In this document: piece after piece, positions 12,139-23,436 of the stretch | How the letters are laid out: each line of letters begins with the position of its first letter | How positions within the stretch are numbered: position 1 is the stretch's first letter | Source: Hericium rajendrae | Taxonomy: Eukaryota > Basidiomycota > Agaricomycetes > Russulales > Hericiaceae | Length of the DNA: 64,000 nt | Assembly (NCBI GenBank): GCA_033439255.1 | Contig: CM065882.1 | Location: 310,001 to 374,000 of the forward strand | Direction: 5' to 3' | Made by a program: the position numbers and the translations under genes | The notes under the pieces: generated by a model | Told to the model about the DNA's origin: nothing | The model's input: the letters and a program-made list of their open reading frames with translations, nothing else | Databases searched by the model: none

Positions 12139-12776
12139 TTAGAACTCGATCACAGTCAGCACGTAATCTGAGACTCGGAACAGGTTGTACGTCGGGGGCT
12201 CGTTCAACACAGTATGGCACACCGGGCAAGTGGATCCATTGCCAGATGCTGACAGTTCGTCAATGATGCAGGCCTGACATGCTGCGTGACCGCATTGAAG
12301 CCTAATGGTGAGATGATCAGTTGCAAGGCCAGGAATCCCGTGAAGACAAAGCCTCACGTCCAAGGCTGGCTTAGCATCTTGTCGCAAAACGGGCATGTGC
12401 ATTGGTCACGGAACACGACCCATATCTACGAAATTTAACATCAATGAACTAAAACTTTGAAGAATGATGTGGAGTCAATCACCATTCTGAACCTACGATG
12501 GCGCTCTCTGAACCACCGCACGTTGTCGCAAAGGCGGTGCACGCGTGCTCTCCAGGTGTTTCGTTCCTTCAAACCCACAAGCATTAGAGAATTTACCATC
12601 GAGCACGGAAGGGTGCAAGTACTTACCACGAAAAGATCGCGAATTGCATCTTCAATATGAACGTCTTCGATGTCTGCTTGCCGCAAGAGATCGAGTAATG
12701 CACTTTGATCATCTATATCCAGCGACATGTCGGACATAGAACTGTCGCTAGAGGCGGGATCGGAGCCGGTTGGCAT
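12139..12776 (-). CDS. Small RING-finger protein
   Basis: Four exons from ATG 12776. The N-terminus is acidic and disordered (SDSSMSDMSLDIDDQSALL), followed by a helical stretch (RNTWRARVHRLCDNVRWF) and a C-terminal C3HC4 RING. The RING order is CTCPFC, then CGHAACQAC, then CPVC, ending EFSDYVLTVIEF-like. The RING itself is split by an intron placed between SQPW and TLQCGH, which restores the cross-brace spacing. About 155 residues. RING proteins of this size usually act as E3 ubiquitin ligases; no partner can be named. A TATA site upstream supports the start, although the frame stays open above it. Confidence 0.72.
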
Positions 12777-12841
12777 GACTGAAGTAAAAACAAAGTACTC
12801 TCCAGGAGTATGAGTGAAGGATAGAGCGATAGACACCCACC

Positions 12842-12850
12842 GTATAAATA
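12842..12850 (-). promoter_or_regulatory. TATA box of RING gene
   Basis: The minus strand reads TATTTATAC about 66-74 nt before the ATG at 12776. It argues that translation starts at 12776 and not in the open frame further upstream. Confidence 0.45.
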
Positions 12851-14255
12851 CTATCCCGGGATTCGTCTTCCACAATCTTCCACATTGCGCGGCAGTGCCG
12901 ACAGCAACCACATCACGCATTACCAACATCCAAAATATCAAGAACGTGCAAATGGAACCTTGATAAACCAAATTCAGCGTTTGTCGAGCAACGGAGGACA
13001 ACTTGGAGCGAAATTGAGCATGCTCACTGCTGCCATCAACGGCCATCATCCCATGCATCCACCACCTGAACCACGAGTTCCTGTCAATAGGATCAAGTGC
13101 CCTTATCTGTCGCCCTGGACTATGCTCACGATCTTGGTGATTTCCATCACTCTTGAAGATAGTCACTGCCCGTTGACTACCTGTGCCGGCAATCAGCGGC
13201 CTCGAGCAGCATCTGGGTATGAGAATTTGCCCGGGATGGGCGTATTCATCAACGACGGAAGTCTGACGAGTTACACGAGACCCTGTGCTCCGAAGCTACG
13301 CGATTCGCATCAAAGATGTCGCTCGAACGGATCTAACATCCTGACCTGCCTCGTGCTAGCGACACAATATCCGCGCGGGTCCATCGAAGGACGAGCTACT
13401 TTGATTTTTGGGAGAGCATACCATGTGTGCATTTTGAAGACAGATCTTGGATTTCCGATGAACCGCACACGACCCTTGATTGAATTTGTATGTCCTCGGG
13501 GGACAGAGTGGGTAGATCCGTGAGCAACTGTTGTGCCTCGGACGTCGTTAGGTGCAGTTCCAGATCGGCTCGCAGAGACCTACATACCCGAAACGGACGC
13601 GACCCTGCTCGACTGCTTTACAATATTGTCGGTATCTAGTCGGAAGTATCTGGGCTCAAGGTATCAGAGAAAGGAAACCGTCAGCTACATTTTGAATCTG
13701 TTCGTGGATGATCCACGTTACCTCAGAAGCATACCATGATCATAGTCGCCAAGTACCGTTATCTACCTTCGCCTTCTCCCTCCTGCTGACTCCCTGATAA
13801 CTTGGAATCCGGGCGACACGTCCCAAATCAAAGTTTCAGTAACCCTCGAGCACAGACCGTCATGAACGATGTATGACTAAGTATACTGCACTCACACTCT
13901 ATGTTGTGATCCCCTCTATATCGCCGCAGAGACTGTGATGATAAAGCCAGCTGCATTGATCATGCAGTTATGGAATAAGAACAATGTATTCAAGTCGCAG
14001 AGTAAGTAGGCCGACTGCCATGAGTCGGAGCGATCAGGTAACACTGCGCGCCACCTTGACTTCATAAATGTTAACAATTACTATTTTGAGATGGTTTGAA
14101 TCACCCAAAGGATCCATACCATCCATATGCAAAGGAAAGAAGTCATAGCCATGAAACAATTCCGCATTATACTGGTAACATTCGATAATCCTACGCTACA
14201 CAGATAATACGTGTGATCCAAGTGAAGGGTATTGTAGAATCATGGATATCCTCCT
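12851..14255. other. Long gap with coding-like islands
   Basis: Long open frames exist on both strands (plus 12885-13523, minus to 13166). A minus-strand island near 13540-13380 reads like protein (RSLRADLELHLTTSEAQQLL). I could not connect these into a gene with credible splice sites. They may be remnants. Confidence 0.3.
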
Positions 14256-15881
14256 TCAGACTGCCTCTTCGTCCGAATCCTCACCTCCATATACTTCAGG
14301 CGCTTCCTCGACCAAGTTAGGTTCGATGCTGGGCATTGTCACTCCCCAGATCTCGTTTTCCGTGGAACGCTCACCCTTGTGACTGTCTTTATCCGCCAGA
14401 TGGATAACAGCATGAATGTTCAGGGATATGGCTAGTTCCAAATTGTTTGGGGCCAATGACGGTCGTCTTTCTTCAGACAAGGTGTAGGCTGTGAGGGTGA
14501 ATATGACAGCGACTGCGTTTTCTGGAGACAGATCTTGCGGAAGACGGACGAGTTGTCTGTATCGACCAAGTATAAAAGGGCCCTTTCCTCGTAGATCGGG
14601 ACTGACTGAACGTAAGCATGCATGAGATGTAGCGTGCATCTCGCTGTACTCACCATCGTCATCCCAGGAAAGAACAGGAATGAATGATCCACCCGGGCAT
14701 CTGGAGAATGAGCGGCCAGCGCCAACCCTAGTGTCTGTACCTAGACCATATTGTTAGGTCGTGTGCGCAGGTTGAAAGGTTACAGATACACTTACCGAAT
14801 ACACGCTGCGTCCCGAATGTCACACCGTAGTTGAATGTTGGTACATATACAGCATTCTTCCCGTAGATGCTTCCTATAGCAGCTGCAGTGCGAGGCCACA
14901 TACAGTTGAATATCACCATGTTTATCTGTTTTCCGTTAGTTCCAGATACCAGCTCCGACTTCATGACAAGTCCTGGAAGGAAGAACTTGGCTCCGGTCTG
15001 CCTTTCCTTGCTGACGACGAGCTTATTGTTGCCTGAAACACTGTAATCGACCGGGTTGACCAACGACAAGTTTTTGAACTCCTGACATCCTGGATGAGCA
15101 CACATGATGTCGAGGCGTCTAGAGCCAGATTCTTCAGTGCCAGAATGCAGTTCCCGGTGCAAACGACAACAGCGACATACCTTCTGATCTTCGGGTCTGA
15201 GAACTCCTCCTCGATGTAGGAAAGCGGTATGTTAGATGCGTCGCTCTGTTTGCCAGTGCTAGTCAACGCATCCACGAATCTGTTACACACAGCGATTCAT
15301 CAGGTCCAGACTCTGTTTCATCGGAAGGAGTGCACGAACTGCAAGTGCTCTATCAAATCCATTTTTCTGCGGCTACTAAGAGTCAGGCCTGCAGGTGGAA
15401 CACGAACGGAGTAATACACTCACATGATTGACCTAGTATCCAGCTGATCCGAAGGGTCAGAATGGGAGGTACCGTGATTTATGGCAGGAGGAGGTCCCAG
15501 AGGAGTCGAAACCGTGAAGCCATTTGAAATGGCTGCCTGAGAGATGGTTGAGATCGGATGCAGACCGGATGCACCGTTCCCATCCGTTTCCTCGACTTCC
15601 CTACAGTACGAGATCAGCATGTCTGATCCAATCATGAGATGTTAGGGAATGGCTTACTCTGGTATATCAGCATTCGGCGCATCTTCCGACGGGTCCGTCA
15701 AAGAGCTCACATCGCTGGCTTGGTCGTTAGGTTGTAAGTCTGATCCACGAGGTCTGCAATACAGTCGCGTCAATACTCCATCCTAGACGAACTGGTAAGC
15801 AAGAGCATACGTGGCGGGCACACGTTGTTTGCACGCCTTCGCAGACGCTGGCCTCTTCCGCTTACGCGAGGCAGATGACAT
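14256..15881 (-). CDS. Hypothetical protein, nine or so exons
   Basis: From ATG 15881 the chain starts with a basic, NLS-like segment (MSSASRKRKRPASAKACKQR). Then come acidic/Ser-rich linkers, a helix (RRKMDLIEHLQFVDALTSTGK), a Cys-containing core (LDIMCAHPGCQEFKNLSLVN), a hydrophobic core (INMVIFNCMWPRTAAAIGSIY) and a strongly acidic tail (EEAPEVYGGEDSDEEAV). All junctions keep frame; one donor is GTTCGT (after LIEHL) and one acceptor lies at CTCTAG. About 435 residues. The NLS-like start and acidic end suggest a nuclear protein. I recognise no family. Expansions of such orphan genes are common in agaricomycete genomes. Confidence 0.62.
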
Positions 15882-16652
15882 CGTCGAAATTGAGGTTTGC
15901 ATATCCCTACATCCCATCCCACCTTATATAGCCTCAGGCCTGAGACCTCTGGCGGCGCTGCAGAGTATACAGAAATGTGACCCTATTTTTCAAGTCAGGC
16001 ATCATGTCCACATGTCTCAACTCTGGTCGATTGATATTGATCTTGGATTCCGCGTGTATACCACACCGGATCAATCGAGATCCAATCGAGATCTATCCCG
16101 TTGTCAAGTGATCCGAGATCTCGAGGATGGCGCCATAGATGTCGTCGGCGAAACTGCATGGACAAGGACGGCATGCTCCTGGACACTGCTCTTCAGCCTA
16201 GTTACGCGAACTAGTACATGCCTTCCAAGAAGCGTGCATATGCACGTTTGTACATACGATCAAAGAAGGGCAGACAGGAACTGATACAAAACTGCGACGA
16301 CCATTATACACGTGGAATCGCCATGAAGAGCATTTGGTCGATGGCCTTATATAACCTGATTTCCAATGATCGGACGAGGAGTTCATTCTATCTGCTACCG
16401 GACATCAATAACACATTACAAACGGCTTTGGAATAAATTCACAGCCCAGCGAAGCATGTTGCGGCTGGACTATCCAACAAAACAGGTACATTGCTACGAG
16501 TCGGTACTATCGGCAATGGCCAGAGATTCCGCAGCCACAATGGACATGATATAGTACTTCCGAACACCTCGTAACACACTAAGACAGGATGTGTTGCAAT
16601 CGAAGACTCGTTCAGGACCCTAGCCTGAGAATACCACGTTCTCGCTGTGAAA
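15882..16652. other. No gene seen
   Basis: Upstream region of the 14256-15881 gene and downstream region of the next minus-strand gene. Only short, unconnected frames. Confidence 0.4.
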
Positions 16653-17197
16653 CTAGTCTAGAGGCAATGCACAGTGAGTAAGCTGAAATCCAAAGGCAAC
16701 TCCTGGTACACACTTTTCAACCACGAGCCACGCGAGATCATCATCTCCGGAGCGCATATTCACTAACCCAAAAGACGCGGATGCCTTTCTGAAGATTACA
16801 AACTGCCCGTGCCACTTCACTCCGTCTAATTCGCGGTGGATGGTTTCTGAATGTCCATATCTGCATCTATCGTGGGTGAAATATGCAATAAATGTCATCT
16901 TCTGGGCTTGACCGACTGTGATGGTCCGTCTGAAGACGCGCGGGCACCTGGCGAAGTAGGAGTCGATGTGAGGCTGACTGACAAAACCGTCGTTCAGGGG
17001 CTAGTGGTTGGTGGGCACGTAGATGTACCCAGCTCGACCACTTTCACCGATACAGAAGGCCCGTATAGGACGAACCTGGGGTGTGCTAATGTCAGCAGGA
17101 GTGTAGACCAAAGCGTGGTAGCACAATAAAGACGCACCGTGATGGACATCGCAAAAGCACTTCTCTTTCCCAGATCATGGAAAGCCCTATTTAACAT
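16653..17197 (-). CDS. Hypothetical protein, short multi-exon gene
   Basis: A start at ATG 17197 gives MLNRAFHDLGKRSAFAMSIT. It is joined to VRPIRAFCIGESGRAG, then across an intron beginning GTACAT and ending GTCAG to QPHIDSYFARCPRVFRRTI, and on through FTHDRCRYGHSETIHRELDG and KASASFGLVNMRSGDDDLAW to a stop at 16653. Reading straight through without the second intron would hit an in-frame TAG, so that intron is needed. Composition is even and protein-like. Family unknown. Frames upstream to about 17670 may hold further 5' exons. Confidence 0.45.
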
Positions 17198-17718
17198 CTC
17201 CAGGAGAACGCTGCGCCGAAAATATCACAATGACCATGCAATCTCGATGCCCATGAATAAGGATACCAAGATGAACTCATCACACTGCAAGGAGACCATC
17301 AATGGCTGCACCGCAAGGTAGACAGTTGCTTCGCAGCACTCTTCTGGAGACTATCAAATGCCGAAGTCGAATACCAGCGATCCGTCGTAGACGTTCTCGT
17401 TCATCACCAATCCCGATCTGTAATTGTTGTCCTCGTGTGACATACAGCTTCTGCACGATGCACAAATGAAATGAGATAAGGCGAAATTGTATTGAAATCT
17501 GGACCAGCTGTATCAGCGGTCGATACACAAGACCTAGCATACACGCGAGCTCCTATCAACATTCTTCCCGATCTCAGCCACATGCAGAAGAGAGAAGAAC
17601 CATGCGATATGTAGGCACATTGTACGAATTCGTGATGTACTGCCTCTGCTTGTTGAGACACATTGCTCATCAATGATTTGTACGGAAAAGGATTGGATAA
17701 CTCACATGTAATCGAATA

Positions 17719-18720
17719 TCAGGACAGCCAGCGGCCCAGGTCTACTTCGAACTCAGATTCGCGCCGACAAAAGCGGCACCTGGATCGACCGCATGTCCAG
17801 GATGGCGTCCAAACATCGACAGCACATCCACGAGCGCTATCCACGTCAAACACCAGCTGCATGCACCATTGATCACCGAAATGTCTTGGTTGATTAGGGC
17901 AGTATGCGTTGCCCTGACAATCATCCAAAACAGTGCCATATGGAACCAGGACATATTCGGGGTCCATGTTCGTGAAGGCATCCAGCGTGAAACCTCGTGA
18001 TAGGTACTTCAGGTACACGTCCATGAATTTTTCGCTGGAGGATGGAAAGATGCACCCATATGCACAGAAGGTGGTCGTAGGGTAGGCAACACAGAAAGAG
18101 TCGGCGGAGATGTAATTCATCAACAATGTCGTCCAGAAAAATGCCAGAGGGAACAGCGCGCTACGGTTGGCACTGACGATGACATCGATCTGTCGACCGT
18201 CAGCATGACGAAGTTGAATGACCTGAGAAATGCCTCTGGAGTATCCTCTGCGACGCCCTGGAGGTATGGCCGCCCGACTGAACCTCTCGTAGAGCACATA
18301 ATCTTCGCATCGTTCGAGATAGCGAACGATGTAATCCCCGCGACCGAACGGACAATATATGTCCATATCCTTCGCATCCCAGTTCATGCGCGTGGAGGTC
18401 AAGAATTCCAGTGCGAGGGATCCGGAAACAACGGCGTCCATAAAGCGAAGACAGTCACGAAAGCCTTCTGGGTTTCGCATGAACCGACTGAGTGTGTTCA
18501 TCCATCGCATCCGCACATAAGCTTGAACGAGGAGGCAGACTTCGGGTGATAGATGGGCAAGGAGGACCAATTGTTCTACGGGCATGCGATCGAAGATGGT
18601 GATCCATACATTCCCGTGGAAGGAAGTGAGAGATGCAAAGATAAGTGGGAGCAATGTCGCTAGTAAAGTTGCAATACGATCAGAGCCATGAAAAATAGAT
18701 GGTGAAGAACACTCACGCAT
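17719..18720 (-). CDS. F-box/nucleotidyltransferase-like hypothetical protein
   Basis: One long open frame of about 330 residues. Removing an intron right after ATGC (donor GTGAGT, acceptor CTAG) gives MPTLLPLIFASLTS... and a first exon of only 4 nt. Residues about 20-60 look like a degenerate F-box helix pair (DRMPVEQLVLLAHLSPEV). Next comes SGSLALEFL, and about ten residues later the doublet DMDIYCPF. That is the G-S...D-x-D pattern of the nucleotidyltransferase fold, though the rest of the catalytic set is not obvious. Many agaricomycetes carry families with this order and no known role. The C-terminus is Arg/Cys-rich (CGRSRCRFCRR). Confidence 0.6.
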   Translation of the reverse strand: MRECSSPSIFHGSDRIATLLATLLPLIFASLTSFHGNVWITIFDRMPVEQLVLLAHLSPEVCLLVQAYVRMRWMNTLSRFMRNPEGFRDCLRFMDAVVSGSLALEFLTSTRMNWDAKDMDIYCPFGRGDYIVRYLERCEDYVLYERFSRAAIPPGRRRGYSRGISQVIQLRHADGRQIDVIVSANRSALFPLAFFWTTLLMNYISADSFCVAYPTTTFCAYGCIFPSSSEKFMDVYLKYLSRGFTLDAFTNMDPEYVLVPYGTVLDDCQGNAYCPNQPRHFGDQWCMQLVFDVDSARGCAVDVWTPSWTCGRSRCRFCRRESEFEVDLGRWLS

Positions 18721-18924
18721 GGTACGCGGGGTTGTAGTTAGTATCGCGGTATGGGCTGGGGTATGACGCTAGACACCAAATCAGTTGAGTCAATAGTTCT
18801 TACTGGACAAGGACAGACCATACTCCTTCGTTCTACTGGACACCTGGTATTTTCACGTAGAAAGGACTTCGCCTTTTATGCCGCTCGCATGAGCATGACC
18901 CCACATCAAACTGCAAGTGTGGAC

Positions 18925-19128
18925 CTAGAGTGTGAACGGAGTGGTCGCGAGGCGACCAGACACAGTTTCACGTGTCCATGTTTTCTTTTTCCTTCTGAAA
19001 ACTGACAGCATCGCTCGAGATCTAGGGTTCTTCATTAGGGAGGCAGGCATTGACCTCGACGGATCACAAAGCTTGCAGCGATAGATTGACGGAATGGCCT
19101 CGTCGTCAACCATTTCGTTCAAACGCAT
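18925..19128 (-). CDS. Possible exon, unrecognised
   Basis: A minus-strand frame from ATG 19128 (MRLNEMVDDEAIPSIYRCKLC) looks protein-like and has one CxxC pair. I could not link it to the gene fragment just upstream in the same direction. It may be a separate short gene or a remnant. Confidence 0.25.
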   Translation of the reverse strand: MRLNEMVDDEAIPSIYRCKLCDPSRSMPASLMKNPRSRAMLSVFRRKKKTWTRETVSGRLATTPFTL

Positions 19129-19182
19129 GATGCATTAATGGTCACTGCGGATACGACAATGATGGTGATCACAAGCTCTCCC

Positions 19183-19640
19183 TCACAGTTGGAAATTGTC
19201 GTGCTCTTTCGTCCGCTTCTGGTATCCAAAGTTGATGACTCCGTCGACCAGCCTCTTGGTAAGGCGAAATTTCTCGACCTTTGGACCACGCGGCCGACGG
19301 GACACTCCGTTGCTTCGTGTTCCTGGCGTGTGCCCCACAGGGGGGAGTCGCAATTCCACACCATTTCTATCCTTAGATGCCAACTTCGATCTGACGGACC
19401 TGGTAAGCAGAGTAAGACGTGGATCAAAAGCATGACAATACCTCGCATGTGTATCCTCGCTAACAACGGGGATACAAATTTCAATCAGACTATCCATAGA
19501 AACAAAAGCCGCGATACAATTCTCACCAACCGAAGGCACGATCTGACCCAGACAGAATCTATCAGGCACCAGGGAAGGATTGCACCGCCTGAACGTCCAA
19601 CACCGAGCCTCTGGTCCAGCAATATATTATTTCTAATGAC
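19183..19640 (-). CDS. Partial hypothetical gene, exons only partly resolved
   Basis: Two exons are clear on the minus strand: one ending SEDTHA (near 19470), then an intron GTATTG...ACCAG, then RSVRSKLASKDRNGVELRLP and on to KRLVDGVINFGYQKRTKEHD with a stop near 19183. A coding-like stretch further upstream (FYYWIGWIGRKSQHEKHF, near 19850) may belong to the same gene, but the splice path between 19640 and 19880 is not settled. No family is recognised. The first residues are therefore not known. Confidence 0.4.
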
Positions 19641-20171
19641 ACATGCCATGCATTATCTCCGATCTTGCTGAACTTTGGAGATCTACGATAGACGAAGCTT
19701 CATCATCCTTCCGCTGGAGATGAGAAGTCATTCAGCGCCACGAAACCGCACCCACAACTCGCACTTTCGTCAGCAGCGGGAAGTACTCACAGAACAATTC
19801 CTCAGCAAAGTGTTTTTCATGCTGACTTTTTCGACCGATCCAGCCAATCCAGTAGTAGAAATGGAGAAGACATAAGTAGCGGATCGTGTACTGAAGCAAC
19901 AAATCACATTAATCATCCTACCGCGGAAGTCTCAGATCAACCCTAACCCACCCGCCTCCAGACTTGTCTTTGCGCAGTTACACCAAAGTCATATTGTACT
20001 TATTATATGGCACTCGGAGCCCAAAGAGAATAAACGAAACCATTTTGATGAACCAACAATATGTGATATAAGACGCATAGAGCGCCCGCACCAGGCATCA
20101 TACATATGATTCATGTCACTACGCATCATGCAATCACCCTACTTCCAGCCACGCGGATGTAGATAATACAG

Positions 20172-22721
20172 CTAGAAGTCCTCCTCAACGGTACTGCAGG
20201 TAGTTTCAGGTTGAATGCACGTGTACGTCAACAACAAATCATAGACTTACAAAGAGTATCCTTCTCTGCTGTAGTCCGTGTCGCCCTGACGAATGGAAGC
20301 GATCGAGTATTCTGATACCCGTTTCTCGAAAAAATTTGTCTTGCCCTGGAGCGATATCATATCCATGAAGTCGAAAGGATTCTCGGCAAAGTAGTACTTC
20401 TCGACGCCCAGCGCAAGGAGCAGGCGATCGGCAACAAACTCTATGTATTGGGACATGAGGCGACAATTCATGCCAATCAAGTCCACCGGGATGGATTCTG
20501 CGTACGCATGAATAGGCTGATATTAACGACACTGATTTCGACAACTCACCGGATAAAAACCTTTTTTCTATGTCAACGGCACCAGTGATGATCGAATAGA
20601 CCAATCCTGGGATAGGTCTCTCCAGAAGGTGGCTGTAGATCAAGCACGCGAAGTCTGTGTGGAGACCTTCATCGCGAGAGATCAACTCGTTGGAATAGGT
20701 CAACCCTGGAAGCACGCCCCGCTTCTTCAGCCAGAAAATGGCAGCAAAGGACCCGGAAAAGAAGATGCCTTCCATGGCCGTGAACGCGACCAATCTGGTA
20801 GCAAACGTCGCACGACGATCATTGATCCACCTTAGAGCCCATTTGGCCTTCTCTCCGACAGACGGGATACACCCTGCACCAAGGAAAAGACATTCCTTTT
20901 CGCAGTCGTCCTTGATGTACGTGTCAATCAGGAGCGAGTAGACTTCGGAGTGAATGTTCTCCATCGTGGCTTGGAAACTGTAGAAGCAACGAGCTTCGGG
21001 AATCTGAACTTCGCTGCAGAAACGGTGGACCAGGTTCTCCACCACGATGCCGTCCAATGCAGCGAAGAAGGCCAGAATATTGGAGATGAAAAGTCGCTCA
21101 CCCTCGGTCAGTTTCTGCTAGGGTTCGACACGAGTGCACTCGCGGGTGACCCGGATCCGAACCCGCGGGTTTTCAACATGGCAGCAGGGCTGACCTGGAT
21201 CCGCACGAGTTTCAGCCACCGGGTGATCTGGAGCCGCGGGTCGAGTACCTGTAACATCACGGGTCACTCGCAGGTCAGTCGATCTTTCTACTTTCTACAC
21301 CCTATCATATCTTCTCTCACGACTTTTCCTCAAGTCGAACAGTAAGGAGGGTTTTGTAGGTGCCAGAGGGATTTCAGGTGAGTCAAAACGACTTTTATCT
21401 CATTGTTCTATATTAATCTCGCGAGTCTCGCTCGTTATCGAGCGAGACTCGGTTTTTATTCGACAATGCCATTCGCTCCACGGTCCTTCGACGTTTTCCT
21501 CGCATCTCGCACGCCATTCGTGCTTTTGCTTGTCGCCTGCATGTCCGTCAATCCCCCGAGCGCGCTATACCTTTGTCGACAAGTTAATCCCGCGCCTCGG
21601 CCCCCACCCATCCCTAAGAGTACGAACAGTCCTGACGTAGTGCGTGGAAGGCCAGCGACCGCGACAATGAACTGTGGAGCCCCGTTGCTGTAGCAACGAG
21701 GCTCGACTACTGTTCATTCGTCACCCACGCGGGGTCGTGCCTGCCTGCTTCAGCACCCGTGCGATGCGGTGACTTCAATACCGTGCCCGGGCCTGCATGC
21801 TTTTCACCTTTCGACGGTGTGTAATTACCCCCGCGCGCCCCGCCAAGATCGTTCTGCCTCCGTCCGACGTGATCTGAACAACCTCGCGTCCTGCCCTCGC
21901 CCTGGTTCCGCCTCACGAGTCTCACGCTCACGCTTCCTGCGCTCCCCACTGTGCACCTCCTCGACGTCGTCAATCTCCCAGCCTGCACATGCGACATCGC
22001 GGACATGCCCGGTGACGCCTTGCTGTGCCTCGCACGTGTCCTTCCGCTCACCGTGCTGCACACGCTATGCCTCACCGCGGATATGCTCCTCATGTTGCGC
22101 ACGCCGGCCCTCGCTGCGCTCGCACTCATCGACCTCGATAGTAAGCAAGCACTGGTTGTGCAGCACCATTATGTACTTGGTTGTATAGTTGTACAGTATG
22201 CATAGACAGGAGCTCATGTAAATATACTATGCGTTCGTGAAATAAAATTAAAGCTGCCGGTCATCACGGGTTACTCGCGGGTCGATGAAGTTCAGCAAAA
22301 TCTTGACCTGGATCCGGACGGGTTTCAGCCACCAGGTGATCCAGAGCCGCGGGTCAGGAACCCGCAGGTCAATTTCGCGGGTATACCCGTGTTGACCCAC
22401 GGGTGACTCTGACTCGTGTCGGTCCCTAGAACTTTCTGCCAGTCCTGTTGATCTCTTCCTAGGTCGATCTCTTCAGCGGTCCAGAAACTAGCTTCGGCCT
22501 TCTTGTACATAGCCCATATCTATCCGATATTAGAAGGGTAAACTGTGCGACCAGTATGGAGACGTACCTCTGGGTACTTGATGGGGAACAAGACAAACCG
22601 ATTCGGGTTATCTTCAAGTATCGGTTCTACATAGTCACAACAGTAAGGGACTTGGAACACAAGATGTCAGATGTATACTCACCTGCAACACCAAGGCGCG
22701 GCTTGGCGCGGTTCGAGTTTG
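20172..22721 (-). CDS. RNR2: Ribonucleotide reductase small subunit (R2), exon split by an insertion
   Basis: Class Ia R2 subunit, which houses the diiron-tyrosyl radical used by the large subunit to make dNTPs in the cytosol. The order matches yeast/mouse R2: [20 protein letters not shown], then [17 protein letters not shown] with the first Asp ligand. The insertion follows, then [33 protein letters not shown] (Glu and His ligands plus radical Tyr), [20 protein letters not shown] (Glu) and [12 protein letters not shown] (Glu, His). The last tiny exon encodes FTVEEDF, the R1-docking tail, ending at 20172. All metal ligands are present. FFAALDG differs from the usual FFAASDG. The exon coding for DW-QK-LTEG is interrupted at 21118-22432. 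The 5' end upstream of 22721 could not be resolved, so this may be a decayed paralog or a gene with an unseen first exon. Confidence 0.85.
21112..21117. repeat. Target-site duplication, left copy
   Basis: TTTCTG directly left of the insertion in RNR2. On the coding strand it reads CAGAAA, codons for Gln-Lys. Confidence 0.7.
21118..22432. mobile_element. 1315-bp TIR element inside RNR2, hAT-like
   Basis: The element is flanked by direct TTTCTG (8 bp if AGTTTCTG/ACTTTCTG is counted with one mismatch). Its ends are inverted repeats starting CTAGGG and continuing with CGACACGAGT about 2-3 nt later. Sub-terminal zones are full of GGGT/ACCCG words, as is usual for hAT transposase binding regions. 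It has no transposase, so it is non-autonomous. On the minus strand it begins GTTCTAGGG and ends CCCTAG, so it could be read as a GT-AG intron. The hAT label rests on target-duplication length and end sequence only. Confidence 0.7.
22433..22438. repeat. Target-site duplication, right copy
   Basis: TTTCTG directly right of the insertion, matching 21112-21117. Being 6 nt long it keeps the RNR2 reading frame if the element is removed or spliced. Confidence 0.7.
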
Positions 22722-23436
22722 CTATAGCTCACTGAGCAACAATACTCATCCTTTGGTAGTGGGTGAGAGGGCACATGGTGGGCTTTAAATATATTCTGGG
22801 TGCAAGCCCAATAGCCACCGCGAGTCCCTCGGCCATGGGGGAGAGAAGTAGAGACCGAAAATTCTAGACAAATACATGGCAACGGGCACCCAGATCCTGT
22901 GCTGAAATCATCCAAAGTATCGGATCAGTCAACTATTTCAAACGGACACGATACCAAAAATTCAGTACCATTACTTCGGGTGGGTAGACATTGGTTACAG
23001 CCCCATCACCGAATCGTGATAGGATCTGATGCATTGTCGCAAACAAAGACGCCAATGACATGGGTATATTCGAATATCGCGGACAGCCAGAAAATAATCA
23101 CAGGTGAATACGCACCCTCAAAGGATGGTGGACTCGAATCGTATGGCGAGCCTGCCAATGCGCTGTGCATCATCCACGCTGATGATGGCCAGCAGTCGGG
23201 CTCCTCGTTGCCTGCCGTCACTAAGGATACTGCAGGAGAGCAGGAATGAGGGCTTACTGACCATTTTATGGTATCACTTTATTTCCCTTTTTTTTTCTCG
23301 ACCGAAATTAAAATGGGTGTCGGCCAAGCCGAGATGACATTACGAAGACTGTATGGTGACCACCACACGACTCCATCAGAGAACAGCCTCCATAGCATGT
23401 ATAAGAATCACTCACCATGTCCCAATATTCACCAAC

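Noticed and set aside
12885-13523. 212-codon plus-strand open frame
   Set aside because: No start context, no conserved motif, and it lies opposite equally open minus-strand text; not enough to call a gene.
17000-17060. In-frame TAG suggesting a pseudogene in the 16653-17197 gene
   Set aside because: An intron from GTACAT to GTCAG removes the stop and keeps the frame, so decay is not required.
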